21,806 nt of DNA from an uncultured Rikenellaceae bacterium (GCA_947074135.1 CAMTOL010000009.1:1-21806); one strand, 5' to 3'. Positions 1 through 8,453 are shown, numbered from the stretch's first letter. Numbers and translations: made by a program. The notes: a model not told the origin generated them from the letters alone.

Positions 1-92
1 GGGTTGGATGTTGTCACAGATAAGTGAAGGGTTAAGGGGGGTAGGAGGGTGGTGGAGGGGGTGTGGAGATTAGTGTGACATGATCTAAATCA
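1..92 (+). other. Disrupted 5' coding region of the fimbrial accessory gene
   Basis: In the frame of the downstream gene this stretch reads like the start of a lipoprotein: Val-Gly-Cys-Cys-His-Arg at positions 3-20 resembles a lipobox, a Gly-rich run lies at 45-62, and Val-Glu-Ile-Ser-Val-Thr at 63-80 resembles the first strand of an Mfa2/FimB domain. That frame is interrupted by TAA (21-23), TAA (33-35), TAG (42-44) and TGA (81-83). The DNA is unusually G-rich with several G homopolymers. Either the gene is decayed at its start or this window edge contains base errors. The coding-like character is inferred, not proven. Confidence 0.4.
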
Positions 93-1361
93 TTGGTTGT
101 GGGGGGTAGTTCGGAGGATAGGGTTGATAAGCTACGAATTATTGTTTTCGCTGTCGGTGCAAGTGGAAATAACCCTGTACTCTATTTGAATAAACTTTAC
201 CAAGGTACAGAGCTTAGTGGAGTCTATAAAATGCTTATTCCGATAGGTTATGTTAAGTTTTATGTGGTTGCAAACGAAGATGATTCTTGGGCTTTGTCTT
301 CGGTTGCGACAGTGGCTGATGTAGAGAACAAGACTTTTAACTGGTCGCCAAACAGAGTGCCAACCTCACCATTTGCTATGTATGGGTTTACTTCTAGTGT
401 TGTGCCAATCAATCGTAATGTTTCGAGAAGTGTAGCTGTGCCTGTGGAGAGAATTAATGCCAGGGTGAGGTTGTATCTTAATTGTGTTTATGGAACAGAT
501 GAGATATATGCTCCGTTAAAAATTGATAGTATCAGGGTGTTGTGTCAACCCAAACGCCCCAAAATTGGCGCAGTAACCTATAATAGCAATAATAATGACG
601 ATTTTTATTACACATTCGGAGTAAAGTGCGCTCCCTCGATTGCGCAGAGTTGGTTGACTTATAATGGTAACGGTTTTGTTTCGGCAGGTTCAGATAACCC
701 GATTGTATTCTATATTCCTGAGAATAAAATGGCATATAGAGGTATGGCGACTTTTTTGCAGATTTACGGAGCTTATTATTTGGGTGCTGCTACTGTCTGG
801 AACGATAGAGTGGCAGATGTGAGCGCTTGGCAACCAACGTCCTACGTTATTAATATAGGAGATGGTGTTCAGAACTATTATTCGGGTTCAAGAACATTTG
901 AGAGCCTTTCTTTGACTGAACTAAGTGTCACCAGAAATGTGACTTACGATATCTCGGCGCATATTCGTTCGCTCGGCGATAAAAATCTAAATACAATTAT
1001 TGTAGATGCACAACCTTGGGACGATGTGAGCCTAAAGGGTGAGTTTGTGAATCCTTTTGTGGTGTTTAATGCTAGTGTTACCGACACTACATTGTCTTTA
1101 GGAGGGCAGCTGTCGCTAAATGTTTGGAGTAATCAACCAAATGTTTATCTGGATAATCAGCTCTATAATGCTAGTGGAGTTGCACTTGTGTCGCAAACTC
1201 TTTCAACGATTTTCTCTGTCTATCCAACATCGCCAGTCGCTCTTACTCAAGGTTATGCAAAGTTGAACTTTACGGTTAAGAGTAGCGCTTCGCTTGGTGT
1301 TTATATCATAAAGTTGAAGTCTGGAACTCAACAACGGCGACTCAAAATCACTTTAAAATAA
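93..1361 (+). CDS. Mfa2/FimB-like fimbrial accessory protein (5' end disrupted)
   Basis: The open frame encodes 422 residues from a TTG codon, which is probably not the real start because no signal peptide follows it. Residues from about 8 onward show the pattern of Bacteroidales fimbrial anchor and accessory proteins: Ser-Ser-Glu-Asp-Arg-Val-Asp-Lys-Leu-Arg-Ile-Ile-Val-Phe, then about 100 residues later Val-Pro-Val-Glu-Arg-Ile-Asn-Ala-Arg-Val, which matches the usual 'VPVERxxAKV' strand. The C-terminal ~100 residues look like a beta-sandwich domain ending in Gln-Gln-Arg-Arg-Leu-Lys-Ile-Thr-Leu-Lys. In known systems such proteins anchor or assemble FimA/Mfa1-type pili at the outer membrane. 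The next gene, 76 bases downstream on the same strand, is also fimbrillin-like, so the two probably form one operon. Family assignment is by sequence pattern only. Confidence 0.6.
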   Translation: MVVGGSSEDRVDKLRIIVFAVGASGNNPVLYLNKLYQGTELSGVYKMLIPIGYVKFYVVANEDDSWALSSVATVADVENKTFNWSPNRVPTSPFAMYGFTSSVVPINRNVSRSVAVPVERINARVRLYLNCVYGTDEIYAPLKIDSIRVLCQPKRPKIGAVTYNSNNNDDFYYTFGVKCAPSIAQSWLTYNGNGFVSAGSDNPIVFYIPENKMAYRGMATFLQIYGAYYLGAATVWNDRVADVSAWQPTSYVINIGDGVQNYYSGSRTFESLSLTELSVTRNVTYDISAHIRSLGDKNLNTIIVDAQPWDDVSLKGEFVNPFVVFNASVTDTTLSLGGQLSLNVWSNQPNVYLDNQLYNASGVALVSQTLSTIFSVYPTSPVALTQGYAKLNFTVKSSASLGVYIIKLKSGTQQRRLKITLK

Positions 1362-1420
1362 TGGTAAATGGTTAGAGGTTAATTTTAAGTGGATATAATT
1401 AGCCACCTGCAATTACCATT
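1360..1420 (+). repeat. Intergenic inverted repeat between the two fimbrial genes
   Basis: AATGGTAA (1360-1367) and TTACCATT (1413-1420) form perfect 8-base arms. Nested inside are GTGG (1389-1392) and CCAC (1403-1406). The left arm overlaps the stop codon of the upstream gene and the right arm ends 17 bases before the next ATG. It could be an mRNA processing or attenuation structure. It has no poly-T tail, so it is not a standard intrinsic terminator. Confidence 0.35.
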
Positions 1421-1437
1421 CTTAATTCTTTAGTAGT

Positions 1438-4400
1438 ATGAAACGATACAAGTTATATTTTTCCACTTTATTGGTGGCTGCATTACTTTTTGTTGGGTGC
1501 CAAAAGAGTCTGCTTTTAGATAGTGTAGATGATGAAATTGTCGTTAATGACGGTATAGCATTTGAGTTCTCGATGCTCGACTCTGATGTTATGGGGACGC
1601 GTAGCGACGGAACGTTGGCGGAGAATTCAATCGACAACGGCAAGGTATATTTCTTTGCTGTTAACTCCTTGGGGGTACTTACCGATAAACCTGTTAAGGC
1701 GAGTTTTTCGATTAGTGGAGGTAAGGCCTACTATTTCGCTGGATTGACCACAACCAATGAACCTCGAACAGTGTATGCGTTGGTAAATGTTCAGAGTGAT
1801 CCCAATTCTGACACTTCGGTTGGTTGGACAGTCGGTACAACAACGATAACCCAGATTCGCAATAATTACCTTACCCAATCTTGGGAGAGTTCAACAGGTT
1901 CGGGTTGGATTACTAGTCAATTGTCAACTAATCATCCAATGAGTGGTTCGGTTGACCTTAGTGCAGGTATTGTTAAAGGTTCTATTATCTCTATCTCTAT
2001 TAAACGAGTGACATCGAAGGCTGTTGTTTCAGTTGCTACATCACTTCAAAGTAGCTTTAAGATGGCGGGAATCAGCGTAGTTAATGCCACTGTTCGTTCG
2101 CTTTTTTTAGAGGGTGGTACACCGACAACAACGATTGCAAAGGCGCATTATTCAGCCTCGGCAGGTAATCTAGATGCAATGTTTAAGGGTGCATCTTCGG
2201 ACGGGGTTCAGAGCGATGTTGTGTATCTCTGGCAAAGCAATGTTACAGCAAACTCGACAGCACTCCTAATTAAAGCAACCTTTAATGGAGTTGTAGGGTA
2301 TTATAAGATAGATTTTATAGGAAGTAATGGAGTTGATATTGCTCAAATTCAACGAAATGTTTTCTATAAGGTCGAGATAACTAGTGTTAGTAGCGCAGGG
2401 TATAGCAGTGCTTCGTTGGCGTTGGCTAATGTAGCTGCAAATCGTAGCGGGAGTATGACCGTAGGGGTTGAGGTTGTTGATGGCGATGCTCGAGATGTTG
2501 TGAGCCTAGGCGATAAGTATATAGGTTTTAGCAATAGTGAATACATTGTATTTGCAAATGATGCTCGTGGGGTTACAGCGACTACTCTTATGCATAATGC
2601 AAGCTCTGCGACGACTCCTGCAACTGTAAAAGTGACTGGTAGTGGAGTTAAGCTGATTCCAATTAGCGGAGTGATGACAGTGAGTGCTGACTCAACTGTT
2701 GGGACTTTTGTAACCCTAAATGGAGCGCAACAAAAAATTCCGATAAAACTCAATATCTATTCGACTGCAAGTGATGCAAAGTTAAGTTTTGTGATTGGAA
2801 CGCTTACCAAAGATGTTGCAATTAAGCGCAGAGCTGCTGTTGCTGATAATGTTTCGGTCATCATTCCTCCAACTGCCATTGGAGCTGAAGATTTTGTGTC
2901 AGTTCAATCTCTTTCGACTAGAGTGGCTGTAAATGGAGATTATAGCTTAAATGTGAACCAAGTTATAGGCAGATCGTTGGTGCTATATTCCAATGTAAGG
3001 GCGTTTAGTAAGAATTCGCGAGGAACTGTTCTGATTTCGGTTAAAAATAGTAGTGTAAGGGAGGTTGTTTACTACGAAAAATACAGTGATGGTGGTTATG
3101 GATTCTATTTTGAACCAACTCTTAGTTCTACGCTTAGCAATACCAAAACAATTATTGAGGCAGGTTACGGTTGTTTGACTTCAGGCAATCTGGCTACTCA
3201 AAATATAGCATTTGGTAGTAGAGCGGCGGTTGCAGTTGCAGGGGTGGTAGTTGATGGAGTGTTTGAAGATTGTGCAGCAGTGTTGTATGGAGTTAAACAG
3301 AGTGTAATTGCAACCGAGAGTCAGGTTGCCAATGCTTTGTCAGTTAGTTTAGGTGGTGTTTCGAGTGGAATGTTTATATATCCTAACTTTGCTTGTGGTG
3401 TCTATTCTAGTTCTGTGATTTCAAATAGTGCAACCTCTCCATTTATTGTCCGAACTCCACGCCAATTAATTAACATTACGCCAGTTGCTCAATCCAGAAA
3501 CTACTATTATCGCCAAGATAGAGATCTTGATTTCTCGGCTGTGACTGAAATTGGTGGTGCGGCAAGTTTTGTAACTCCTGCTGTAAATGGTCGATTTAAT
3601 GGTATTTATGATGGAGCGAATAGGGTAGTCACTAATTTTGTACTCAATGGTGGAAATGGGAGTAATTTTGGACTGTTTCACTCCTTCGAAGGGTCGATTC
3701 GTAATCTGAAACTTACCAATAGTTCAATTACAGGCGAGCAGCAAGTTGGAGGCGTGTTAGGCGAAGGTGTAGGAGTGTCGAGCCTCTATAATGTTTCGAT
3801 TTCTAATGTTAAAGTGACAGGTCAGTTTTATGTAGGTGGAATTGTGGGTATTATGGCCGATGATAACTCGTTTATAGAGAACTGCTCGACTGATGCTGCT
3901 TGTAGTGTGGCGTCGTTATTGAATGCTGTGAGTGGAGTAGGTGGTATAGTGGGTGATATACGCAAGACAAGCTATGTTAAAGGGTGTACAAATGCTGCCT
4001 CAGTGACTTCAGTTGGTTCAGTCGGAGGTATTGTAGGTAAAGCAGTTAATGGGTATTCGGCTGCAGTTAAGGGGCTCATAGTTAATTGTTCTAATAGTGG
4101 TAACGTTGTGGGAACTGGTAGTGATAATAATATTGGAGGAATAGTAGGTGTGATTGAGTCGTTTGTTGATGTAGCTTCTTGCACCAATAGTGGAACAGTA
4201 ACTAGTCCTTATAGGTGTATTGGAGGTATTGTTGGTCACGTTCTATCTAATTCAAATATTACAGGCTGTATCAATACAGGTAATATAATCTGTACGAATA
4301 CTCTCTCAACCCCTTTAGGATATACGGGAGGTATTGTGGGGCATATCTACTCTCCGGCGTCGAAAGTGCTGGTTGATGGTTGTGTTAATCGTGGACAAAT

Positions 4401-5076
4401 TGATGGTAAGGTCGATGCTGGCGGTATTGTAGGTTATGTGGGAGCCAATGATGGAACTTGCGTTATCTCAAAGTGTGTTAATTATGGTGTTGTAAATGGG
4501 TCGTGGAATGTAGGCGGAATAGCTGGAACTAACTATGCTATAATTCGTAATTGTGCAGTAGTCGATTCTCGTGCTACTCAATCCACATCGCTTGTTGTTG
4601 GTTCGACAGGTGCGGTTGGTGGAGTTGTGGGATATAACATCTCTCTGGTCGAGGATTGTTTGGTTATCGATACTCGCCGAAATCCTGTGGTTCAGATAGC
4701 GTACAATGGTACTGGATACAATTATAGTGTTGGTGGCATAGCAGGTCATGTTGATAATGGTACAGTTAATCGTTCCATACTCCTGGCAGTTGCGCCCAAC
4801 AAAGGTGGGTTGATTAGACCTGTTTTTGGTGGTTATGTCAATAGCTATAGTTTTTCTTCAAACTATTACCTAAGAGGTAGTCTTGATAACTCTCTTTGGC
4901 TCAATACAGCATATACAAATGGAGGAAGTGTAACAGGACAAAATACAACTGCCTTTGGGACTCTTCCATCGGTTAGTACTGCGCCTTGGAGTACCTATTG
5001 GCAACGCCAAACAGGTTATTCCTATCCAAAACTAATCTCGTTTGATGCATTTTTGCCTACTCCTTATGCCAATTAG
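1438..5076 (+). CDS. Fimbrillin-like lipoprotein with eleven GLUG repeats
   Basis: The 1212-residue protein starts with a lipoprotein signal peptide: Lys-Arg, a hydrophobic core, and lipobox Leu-Phe-Val-Gly-Cys with Cys21. Residues ~40-120 resemble the N-terminal part of FimA/Mfa1-type fimbrillins (Thr-Arg-Ser-Asp-Gly, then a strand Lys-Val-Tyr-Phe-Phe-Ala-Val). Several beta-rich stretches follow. From about residue 716 there is a lead-in (NGRFNGIYDG), then eleven GLUG-type units with the core (V/I/T/A)GG(I/V)(V/A/L)G between residues 770 and 1104. Most are followed by a strand containing Asn-Cys or a variant. GLUG repeats are known from secreted adhesins and form a beta-helix-like rod. A role as a pilus-tip or surface adhesin subunit paired with the preceding accessory gene is inferred. 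It is much longer than ordinary fimbrillins (300-500 residues). It ends in TAG, convergent with the channel gene. Confidence 0.75.
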   Translation: MKRYKLYFSTLLVAALLFVGCQKSLLLDSVDDEIVVNDGIAFEFSMLDSDVMGTRSDGTLAENSIDNGKVYFFAVNSLGVLTDKPVKASFSISGGKAYYFAGLTTTNEPRTVYALVNVQSDPNSDTSVGWTVGTTTITQIRNNYLTQSWESSTGSGWITSQLSTNHPMSGSVDLSAGIVKGSIISISIKRVTSKAVVSVATSLQSSFKMAGISVVNATVRSLFLEGGTPTTTIAKAHYSASAGNLDAMFKGASSDGVQSDVVYLWQSNVTANSTALLIKATFNGVVGYYKIDFIGSNGVDIAQIQRNVFYKVEITSVSSAGYSSASLALANVAANRSGSMTVGVEVVDGDARDVVSLGDKYIGFSNSEYIVFANDARGVTATTLMHNASSATTPATVKVTGSGVKLIPISGVMTVSADSTVGTFVTLNGAQQKIPIKLNIYSTASDAKLSFVIGTLTKDVAIKRRAAVADNVSVIIPPTAIGAEDFVSVQSLSTRVAVNGDYSLNVNQVIGRSLVLYSNVRAFSKNSRGTVLISVKNSSVREVVYYEKYSDGGYGFYFEPTLSSTLSNTKTIIEAGYGCLTSGNLATQNIAFGSRAAVAVAGVVVDGVFEDCAAVLYGVKQSVIATESQVANALSVSLGGVSSGMFIYPNFACGVYSSSVISNSATSPFIVRTPRQLINITPVAQSRNYYYRQDRDLDFSAVTEIGGAASFVTPAVNGRFNGIYDGANRVVTNFVLNGGNGSNFGLFHSFEGSIRNLKLTNSSITGEQQVGGVLGEGVGVSSLYNVSISNVKVTGQFYVGGIVGIMADDNSFIENCSTDAACSVASLLNAVSGVGGIVGDIRKTSYVKGCTNAASVTSVGSVGGIVGKAVNGYSAAVKGLIVNCSNSGNVVGTGSDNNIGGIVGVIESFVDVASCTNSGTVTSPYRCIGGIVGHVLSNSNITGCINTGNIICTNTLSTPLGYTGGIVGHIYSPASKVLVDGCVNRGQIDGKVDAGGIVGYVGANDGTCVISKCVNYGVVNGSWNVGGIAGTNYAIIRNCAVVDSRATQSTSLVVGSTGAVGGVVGYNISLVEDCLVIDTRRNPVVQIAYNGTGYNYSVGGIAGHVDNGTVNRSILLAVAPNKGGLIRPVFGGYVNSYSFSSNYYLRGSLDNSLWLNTAYTNGGSVTGQNTTAFGTLPSVSTAPWSTYWQRQTGYSYPKLISFDAFLPTPYAN

Positions 5077-5078
5077 TT

Positions 5079-5107
5079 GTCCCTTAGGAATGCATTCTCT
5101 GCGGGAC
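5079..5107. terminator. Possible hairpin between convergent genes
   Basis: GTCCC (5079-5083) can pair with GGGAC (5103-5107), and the interval contains the palindrome GAATGCATTC (5088-5097). It lies between the convergent adhesin and channel genes, where a shared terminator is expected. No clear T-run follows on either strand, so the call is weak. Confidence 0.25.
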
Positions 5108-5145
5108 TAATAAACAAAACCAACGACTAAATTGAGTAATTGAGA

Positions 5146-5808
5146 TTAACTGTCTTGTTTTTTGTAGATCGAAGCGAAGCGCGAAGTGATGTAGGCAGTA
5201 AAGATAGGGAAAAGCATCATTCCAAGAGCTGCTAAAACAACGGCAAGAATGCGGCCTATGGTCGTTACTGGTTGTATGTCGCTTCCAACAGTAGTTAAGT
5301 CCATAAATGCCCACCAAAGAGAGTCGAAAAAGGTCTTAACTCCGGGATTTACCCCTTTCTCGGCAGAAAAAAATAGAAGCGAACAGAAATAGGCAGTCGA
5401 GATAATAGTAATGACGTAGGAGTAGAAAAGGTTTGTCACTTTTGAGTAGGTGAAATAACCTAGAACTATTGCAAAACCGTATATCGCTCTAATAAAGGGG
5501 ATATATCGGATAATAAATTCCCACTCCTTGCTTACGTGCATATGTGTCCAGTCGATAATAGATAGAAATGGGATTGAAACAATGAGAAATAGAATATTGC
5601 GAAGTGCGTATCTCCATTTTCTATCTGCTGCTGCTAGGTGCGAGAAGTAGTCAAATAGGAAGATGATGCAGACAGTAAAGTGAAAATGGATTATTGTTTT
5701 GGGGTTTGCTATAGTTTGGGGTGATAGTACCTCGATGCTCATAACAGCCAGGATTGCAAAACTAGCGATGATGACTAAAGTATTGCTTATCGATATTAGT
5801 TTTTTCAT
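5146..5808 (-). CDS. Six-helix ion channel with a TTVGSD pore motif
   Basis: The 220-residue protein has about six hydrophobic segments (near residues 9-27, 39-57, 68-86, 97-120, 125-148 and 178-205). A re-entrant pore region lies between the last two: Phe-Phe-Asp-Ser-Leu-Trp-Trp-Ala-Phe-Met-Asp-Leu-Thr-Thr-Val-Gly. This is the layout of the voltage-gated-like potassium channel superfamily. The selectivity filter reads T172-T-V-G-S-D177 instead of TVGYG(D), so the central Tyr-Gly is replaced by a single Ser. The fourth segment has few arginines, so strong voltage sensing is unlikely. The gene is divergent from gadB with 127 bases between. In several Bacteroides genomes such a channel lies beside the glutamate decarboxylase genes (recalled, not checked), which suggests a role in charge or pH balance during acid stress. 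Ion selectivity cannot be read from the sequence. Confidence 0.75.
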   Translation of the reverse strand: MKKLISISNTLVIIASFAILAVMSIEVLSPQTIANPKTIIHFHFTVCIIFLFDYFSHLAAADRKWRYALRNILFLIVSIPFLSIIDWTHMHVSKEWEFIIRYIPFIRAIYGFAIVLGYFTYSKVTNLFYSYVITIISTAYFCSLLFFSAEKGVNPGVKTFFDSLWWAFMDLTTVGSDIQPVTTIGRILAVVLAALGMMLFPIFTAYITSRFASIYKKQDS

Positions 5809-5857
5809 AAGAATAGTTCGTGTAAAAAGATTTATGTCGGTTTTTGAGCAATAATTA

Positions 5858-5877
5858 TACCATTAGTTTCTATGGTA
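5858..5877. promoter_or_regulatory. Inverted repeat between channel gene and gadB
   Basis: TACCAT (5858-5863) and ATGGTA (5872-5877) are separated by eight bases. The repeat sits near the middle of the 127-base divergent intergenic region, so it is a candidate operator for co-regulating the channel and gadB. I found no convincing TAnnTTTG promoter for either gene here. A 6-base inverted repeat can occur by chance. Confidence 0.25.
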
Positions 5878-5935
5878 GTGGCACGAGGTTTGGATAGAAA
5901 AAACAACACTTATTAATCTTTTAAACTATATTACA

Positions 5936-7363
5936 ATGGAAAAGAAAACTAAAAAAGAGGAGAGTTGTTGCTGTGATAAACCTATCTTTGGTTCAGAGGC
6001 GATGCGTAGTAGTGCACCAGTAGATACTATCCCTCAACACCCAACCAAGGCAAAGATTGCCTACCAGATGGTCAAAGAGGAGACTTTTCCTCAAACTCGT
6101 CCAGAGTTGAATCTTGCGACGTTCGTTACAACCTATATGGACGATTACGCTACAAAATTGATGAACGAAGCCATCAATATTAACTATATCGACGAAACCG
6201 AGTATCCTCGAGTAGCTTTGATGTCTGGTCGATGCCTAAATATTATTGCGAATCTTTGGAACTCACCTGAAAAAGCGGACTGGAAGGCTGGAGCATCGGC
6301 AATTGGCTCGTCTGAGGCTTGTATGTTGGGAGGTGTTGCAGCTTGGTTGCGTTGGAGAGAGAAACGTAAAAAAGAGGGAAAACCGTTCGATAAACCAAAT
6401 TTTGTAATTTCGTCAGGTTTTCAAGTTGTATGGGAGAAATTTGCTCAATTATGGCAAATAGAGATGCGAACAGTGCCTCTAACTGACGAACATCGTACTC
6501 TCGACCCAAAACAGGCAATTGCAATGTGTGATGAAAATACAATATGTGTTGTGGGTATAATGGGTGTAACTTGGACTGGGTTAAATGACGATATCGAGGC
6601 GTTAGATAGAGAGGTCGAAGAGTTCAATAAGAAACATAACAGCGAGATGGCTATTCACGTTGATGCAGCCTCGGGTGGTTTTATTCTTCCGTTCCTCAAA
6701 CCTGACTATAAGTGGGATTTTCGTCTAAAATGGGTTTGGTCTATTAGTACCTCAGGTCATAAATTTGGACTTGTATATCCGGGTCTTGGTTGGGTAGTAT
6801 GGAAAGATAAGACCTATTTGCCAGGCGATATGGCATTCTCGGTCAACTATCTTGGTGCCAATATTACTCAAGTGGGACTTAACTTCTCGCGTCCAGCAGC
6901 TCAAATTATAGGTCAGTATTACCAATTTATTCGTTTAGGGTTCGATGGCTACAAAGATATTCAACAAAACTCGATGGATATTGCCGAGTACCTACATAGC
7001 GAGATAGCTAAAATCCCAGTTTTTGCAAACTATTCGAAAGATGTGGTTAATCCGCTGTTTATCTTTTCGTTGGACGAGAAGTATGATAAAAAATCGAAAT
7101 GGACGCTCTATGACCTTCAAGCTCGTTTGCAGCAGAGCGGTTGGATGGTTCCAGCCTACACGCTGCCAGATAATCTAACCTCTACGGTTGTGATGCGTAT
7201 CGTCGTTCGTCAGGGCTTTAGTCGCGATATGGCAGATATGCTGTTGGGTGATATTAAAGTTGCAGTGGCAGAGTTCGAGAAGTTGGAGTATCCTACTCAA
7301 ACTCGCATAGCTAAGGAGCGAGGACAGAAAGTTGTCGGCAAAGTTCGTTCTCATACCAAGTAG
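5936..7363 (+). CDS. gadB: Glutamate decarboxylase
   Basis: This 475-residue PLP enzyme decarboxylates glutamate to GABA, consuming a cytosolic proton, and so supports acid resistance. The match to the family runs end to end. It includes the N-terminal core 'LNLATFVTTYMDDYA', 'IGSSEACMLGG', the cofactor-binding 'HVDAASGGF', and the PLP lysine in 'SISTSGHKFGL'. That lysine is residue 276, the same number as in E. coli GadB. The very C-terminus keeps a His-Thr (His473) like the E. coli tail histidine that plugs the active site at neutral pH. The N-terminus carries Glu-Ser-Cys-Cys-Cys-Asp, an odd cysteine cluster not needed for catalysis. The gene appears to be single, with its own terminator downstream. 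The usual partner genes, a glutamate/GABA antiporter (gadC) and a glutaminase, are not in the window, but the divergent ion channel is. Confidence 0.96.
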   Translation: MEKKTKKEESCCCDKPIFGSEAMRSSAPVDTIPQHPTKAKIAYQMVKEETFPQTRPELNLATFVTTYMDDYATKLMNEAININYIDETEYPRVALMSGRCLNIIANLWNSPEKADWKAGASAIGSSEACMLGGVAAWLRWREKRKKEGKPFDKPNFVISSGFQVVWEKFAQLWQIEMRTVPLTDEHRTLDPKQAIAMCDENTICVVGIMGVTWTGLNDDIEALDREVEEFNKKHNSEMAIHVDAASGGFILPFLKPDYKWDFRLKWVWSISTSGHKFGLVYPGLGWVVWKDKTYLPGDMAFSVNYLGANITQVGLNFSRPAAQIIGQYYQFIRLGFDGYKDIQQNSMDIAEYLHSEIAKIPVFANYSKDVVNPLFIFSLDEKYDKKSKWTLYDLQARLQQSGWMVPAYTLPDNLTSTVVMRIVVRQGFSRDMADMLLGDIKVAVAEFEKLEYPTQTRIAKERGQKVVGKVRSHTK

Positions 7364-7385
7364 TGTCTATTGCTATTGTTTTGAT

Positions 7386-7422
7386 AAAGCAGAATGGCGT
7401 TGTCGCTTTTCTGCTTTTTTTA
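7386..7422 (+). terminator. Intrinsic terminator of gadB
   Basis: AAAGCAGAA (7386-7394) pairs with TTCTGCTTT (7409-7417), with an inner GCG/CGC pair (7397-7399 with 7404-7406). A T-run follows. It begins 22 bases after the gadB stop codon. Confidence 0.8.
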
Positions 7423-7485
7423 TCGCTTTATATCTCTGGTGTATAGTGTTTTGTGTGGTTGGTGTAAAAATAATTTAAATAATAA

Positions 7486-7516
7486 TTTGCAGTTTGGCTA
7501 AAAGTTGTTACCTTTG
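7486..7516 (+). promoter_or_regulatory. Bacteroidota-type promoter of the tRNA gene
   Basis: TTTG (7486-7489) and TACCTTTG (7509-7516) are 19 bases apart. This fits the -33 TTTG / -7 TAnnTTTG consensus of the primary sigma factor in Bacteroides. The expected start of transcription is just ahead of the tRNA at 7529. Confidence 0.8.
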
Positions 7517-7528
7517 CACTCACAATAT

Positions 7529-7601
<73 letters not shown>

Positions 7602-7606
7602 CACCA

Positions 7607-7641
7607 AAAGACTATCAGTGTAAACTGGTAGTCTTTTTTTT
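7607..7641 (+). terminator. Intrinsic terminator of the tRNA gene
   Basis: Twelve-base arms, AAAGACTATCAG (7607-7618) and CTGGTAGTCTTT (7625-7636) with one G-T pair, enclose a six-base loop. They are followed by a T-run, starting six bases after the tRNA. Confidence 0.85.
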
Positions 7642-7679
7642 GTAGCTCTAATCGAGATCCAGACTATGTGAATATTATA

Positions 7680-7711
7680 TTTGGTGTAACCGATATATTT
7701 TCATATATTTG
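7680..7711 (+). promoter_or_regulatory. Bacteroidota-type promoter for the 183-residue secreted protein
   Basis: TTTG (7680-7683) and TATATTTG (7704-7711) are 20 bases apart, a full match to the Bacteroides -33/-7 consensus. Transcription would start near 7718, which gives an A/T-rich leader of about 160 bases before the ATG at 7877. I see no riboswitch or second reading frame in that leader. Confidence 0.7.
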
Positions 7712-7876
7712 TGATACACTCGTTTGATTCTCTAAGCAAGGTATTAAATACAGAAGAAGAGACCTTCAAAAACAACTTTTCAGAACAACACAATAAAGAT
7801 TCTATAGTAAATACCATATTATGCCTATACTGCATAAAGTAGTGATTCGATAGTTAAATAATAAAAATGTGGCACT

Positions 7877-8428
7877 ATGAAAAAAATTTTTACCTTAATG
7901 ATTATTATAGTATCAACTGCAATGCTATCTAATTCTTACGCTCAACTAGGTGGACTCTCTAAAAAGATTAACAAACTAACTAATAAAGTTAGCGACAAAT
8001 TTGACAGTGTAATAGAGGACGTGACGGGCGAGCGCCAAAAGAACACAGATGAGATTCTACCTAGTCGTTTAAATGCTCGAAAAGACAAGCCTGAATTAGC
8101 CAAGACGGTAGAAGATATCTTGAAGAAACGGTACTTCAATGATGGACGAACCCCTATTGAGACCTACATAATATCGGAGTGGACAACTCGTCGAAACGAT
8201 TTTGGGGTTGTTCTGGGTAGAGTATGTATGGGATTTTCTATTGTAAAAGAGGCAGATGAGACATTTAGATTGTATGATTTTTCTGCATTTCAAGAGTTTG
8301 ATGGACGCGACTACACCGTTCTCTCTGCTCAGTTATCAAGATATGGTACACAAAAAAGGCTTGGCTACCCCATATTCTACACCATTGAGGGTGAGGAGAT
8401 AGCAGAGTCTAATCCAAGCGAGGAGTAG
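7877..8428 (+). CDS. Secreted protein of unknown function
   Basis: I do not recognise a family. The 183-residue product begins with a clear signal peptide (Met-Lys-Lys, hydrophobic core to about residue 17, likely cut after Ser-Tyr-Ala22 before Gln). It is therefore exported to the periplasm, with no lipobox. Residues 23-70 are lysine- and asparagine-rich and look helical. Residues ~75-170 are of mixed alpha/beta character, with no cysteine cluster or catalytic motif I can name. The final residues are acidic (Glu-Gly-Glu-Glu-Ile-Ala-Glu-Ser). It is monocistronic: a consensus promoter lies about 166 bases upstream and a strong hairpin terminator 26 bases downstream. The start was chosen because the signal peptide begins exactly there. 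Confidence 0.8.
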   Translation: MKKIFTLMIIIVSTAMLSNSYAQLGGLSKKINKLTNKVSDKFDSVIEDVTGERQKNTDEILPSRLNARKDKPELAKTVEDILKKRYFNDGRTPIETYIISEWTTRRNDFGVVLGRVCMGFSIVKEADETFRLYDFSAFQEFDGRDYTVLSAQLSRYGTQKRLGYPIFYTIEGEEIAESNPSEE

Positions 8429-8453
8429 AAAATCTCAATAGAACATCGACAAC

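Noticed and set aside
1..70. Telomere-like or replication-end repeat in the G-rich edge
   Set aside because: The G-runs are irregular, with no repeating unit, and the frame still shows traces of coding sequence.
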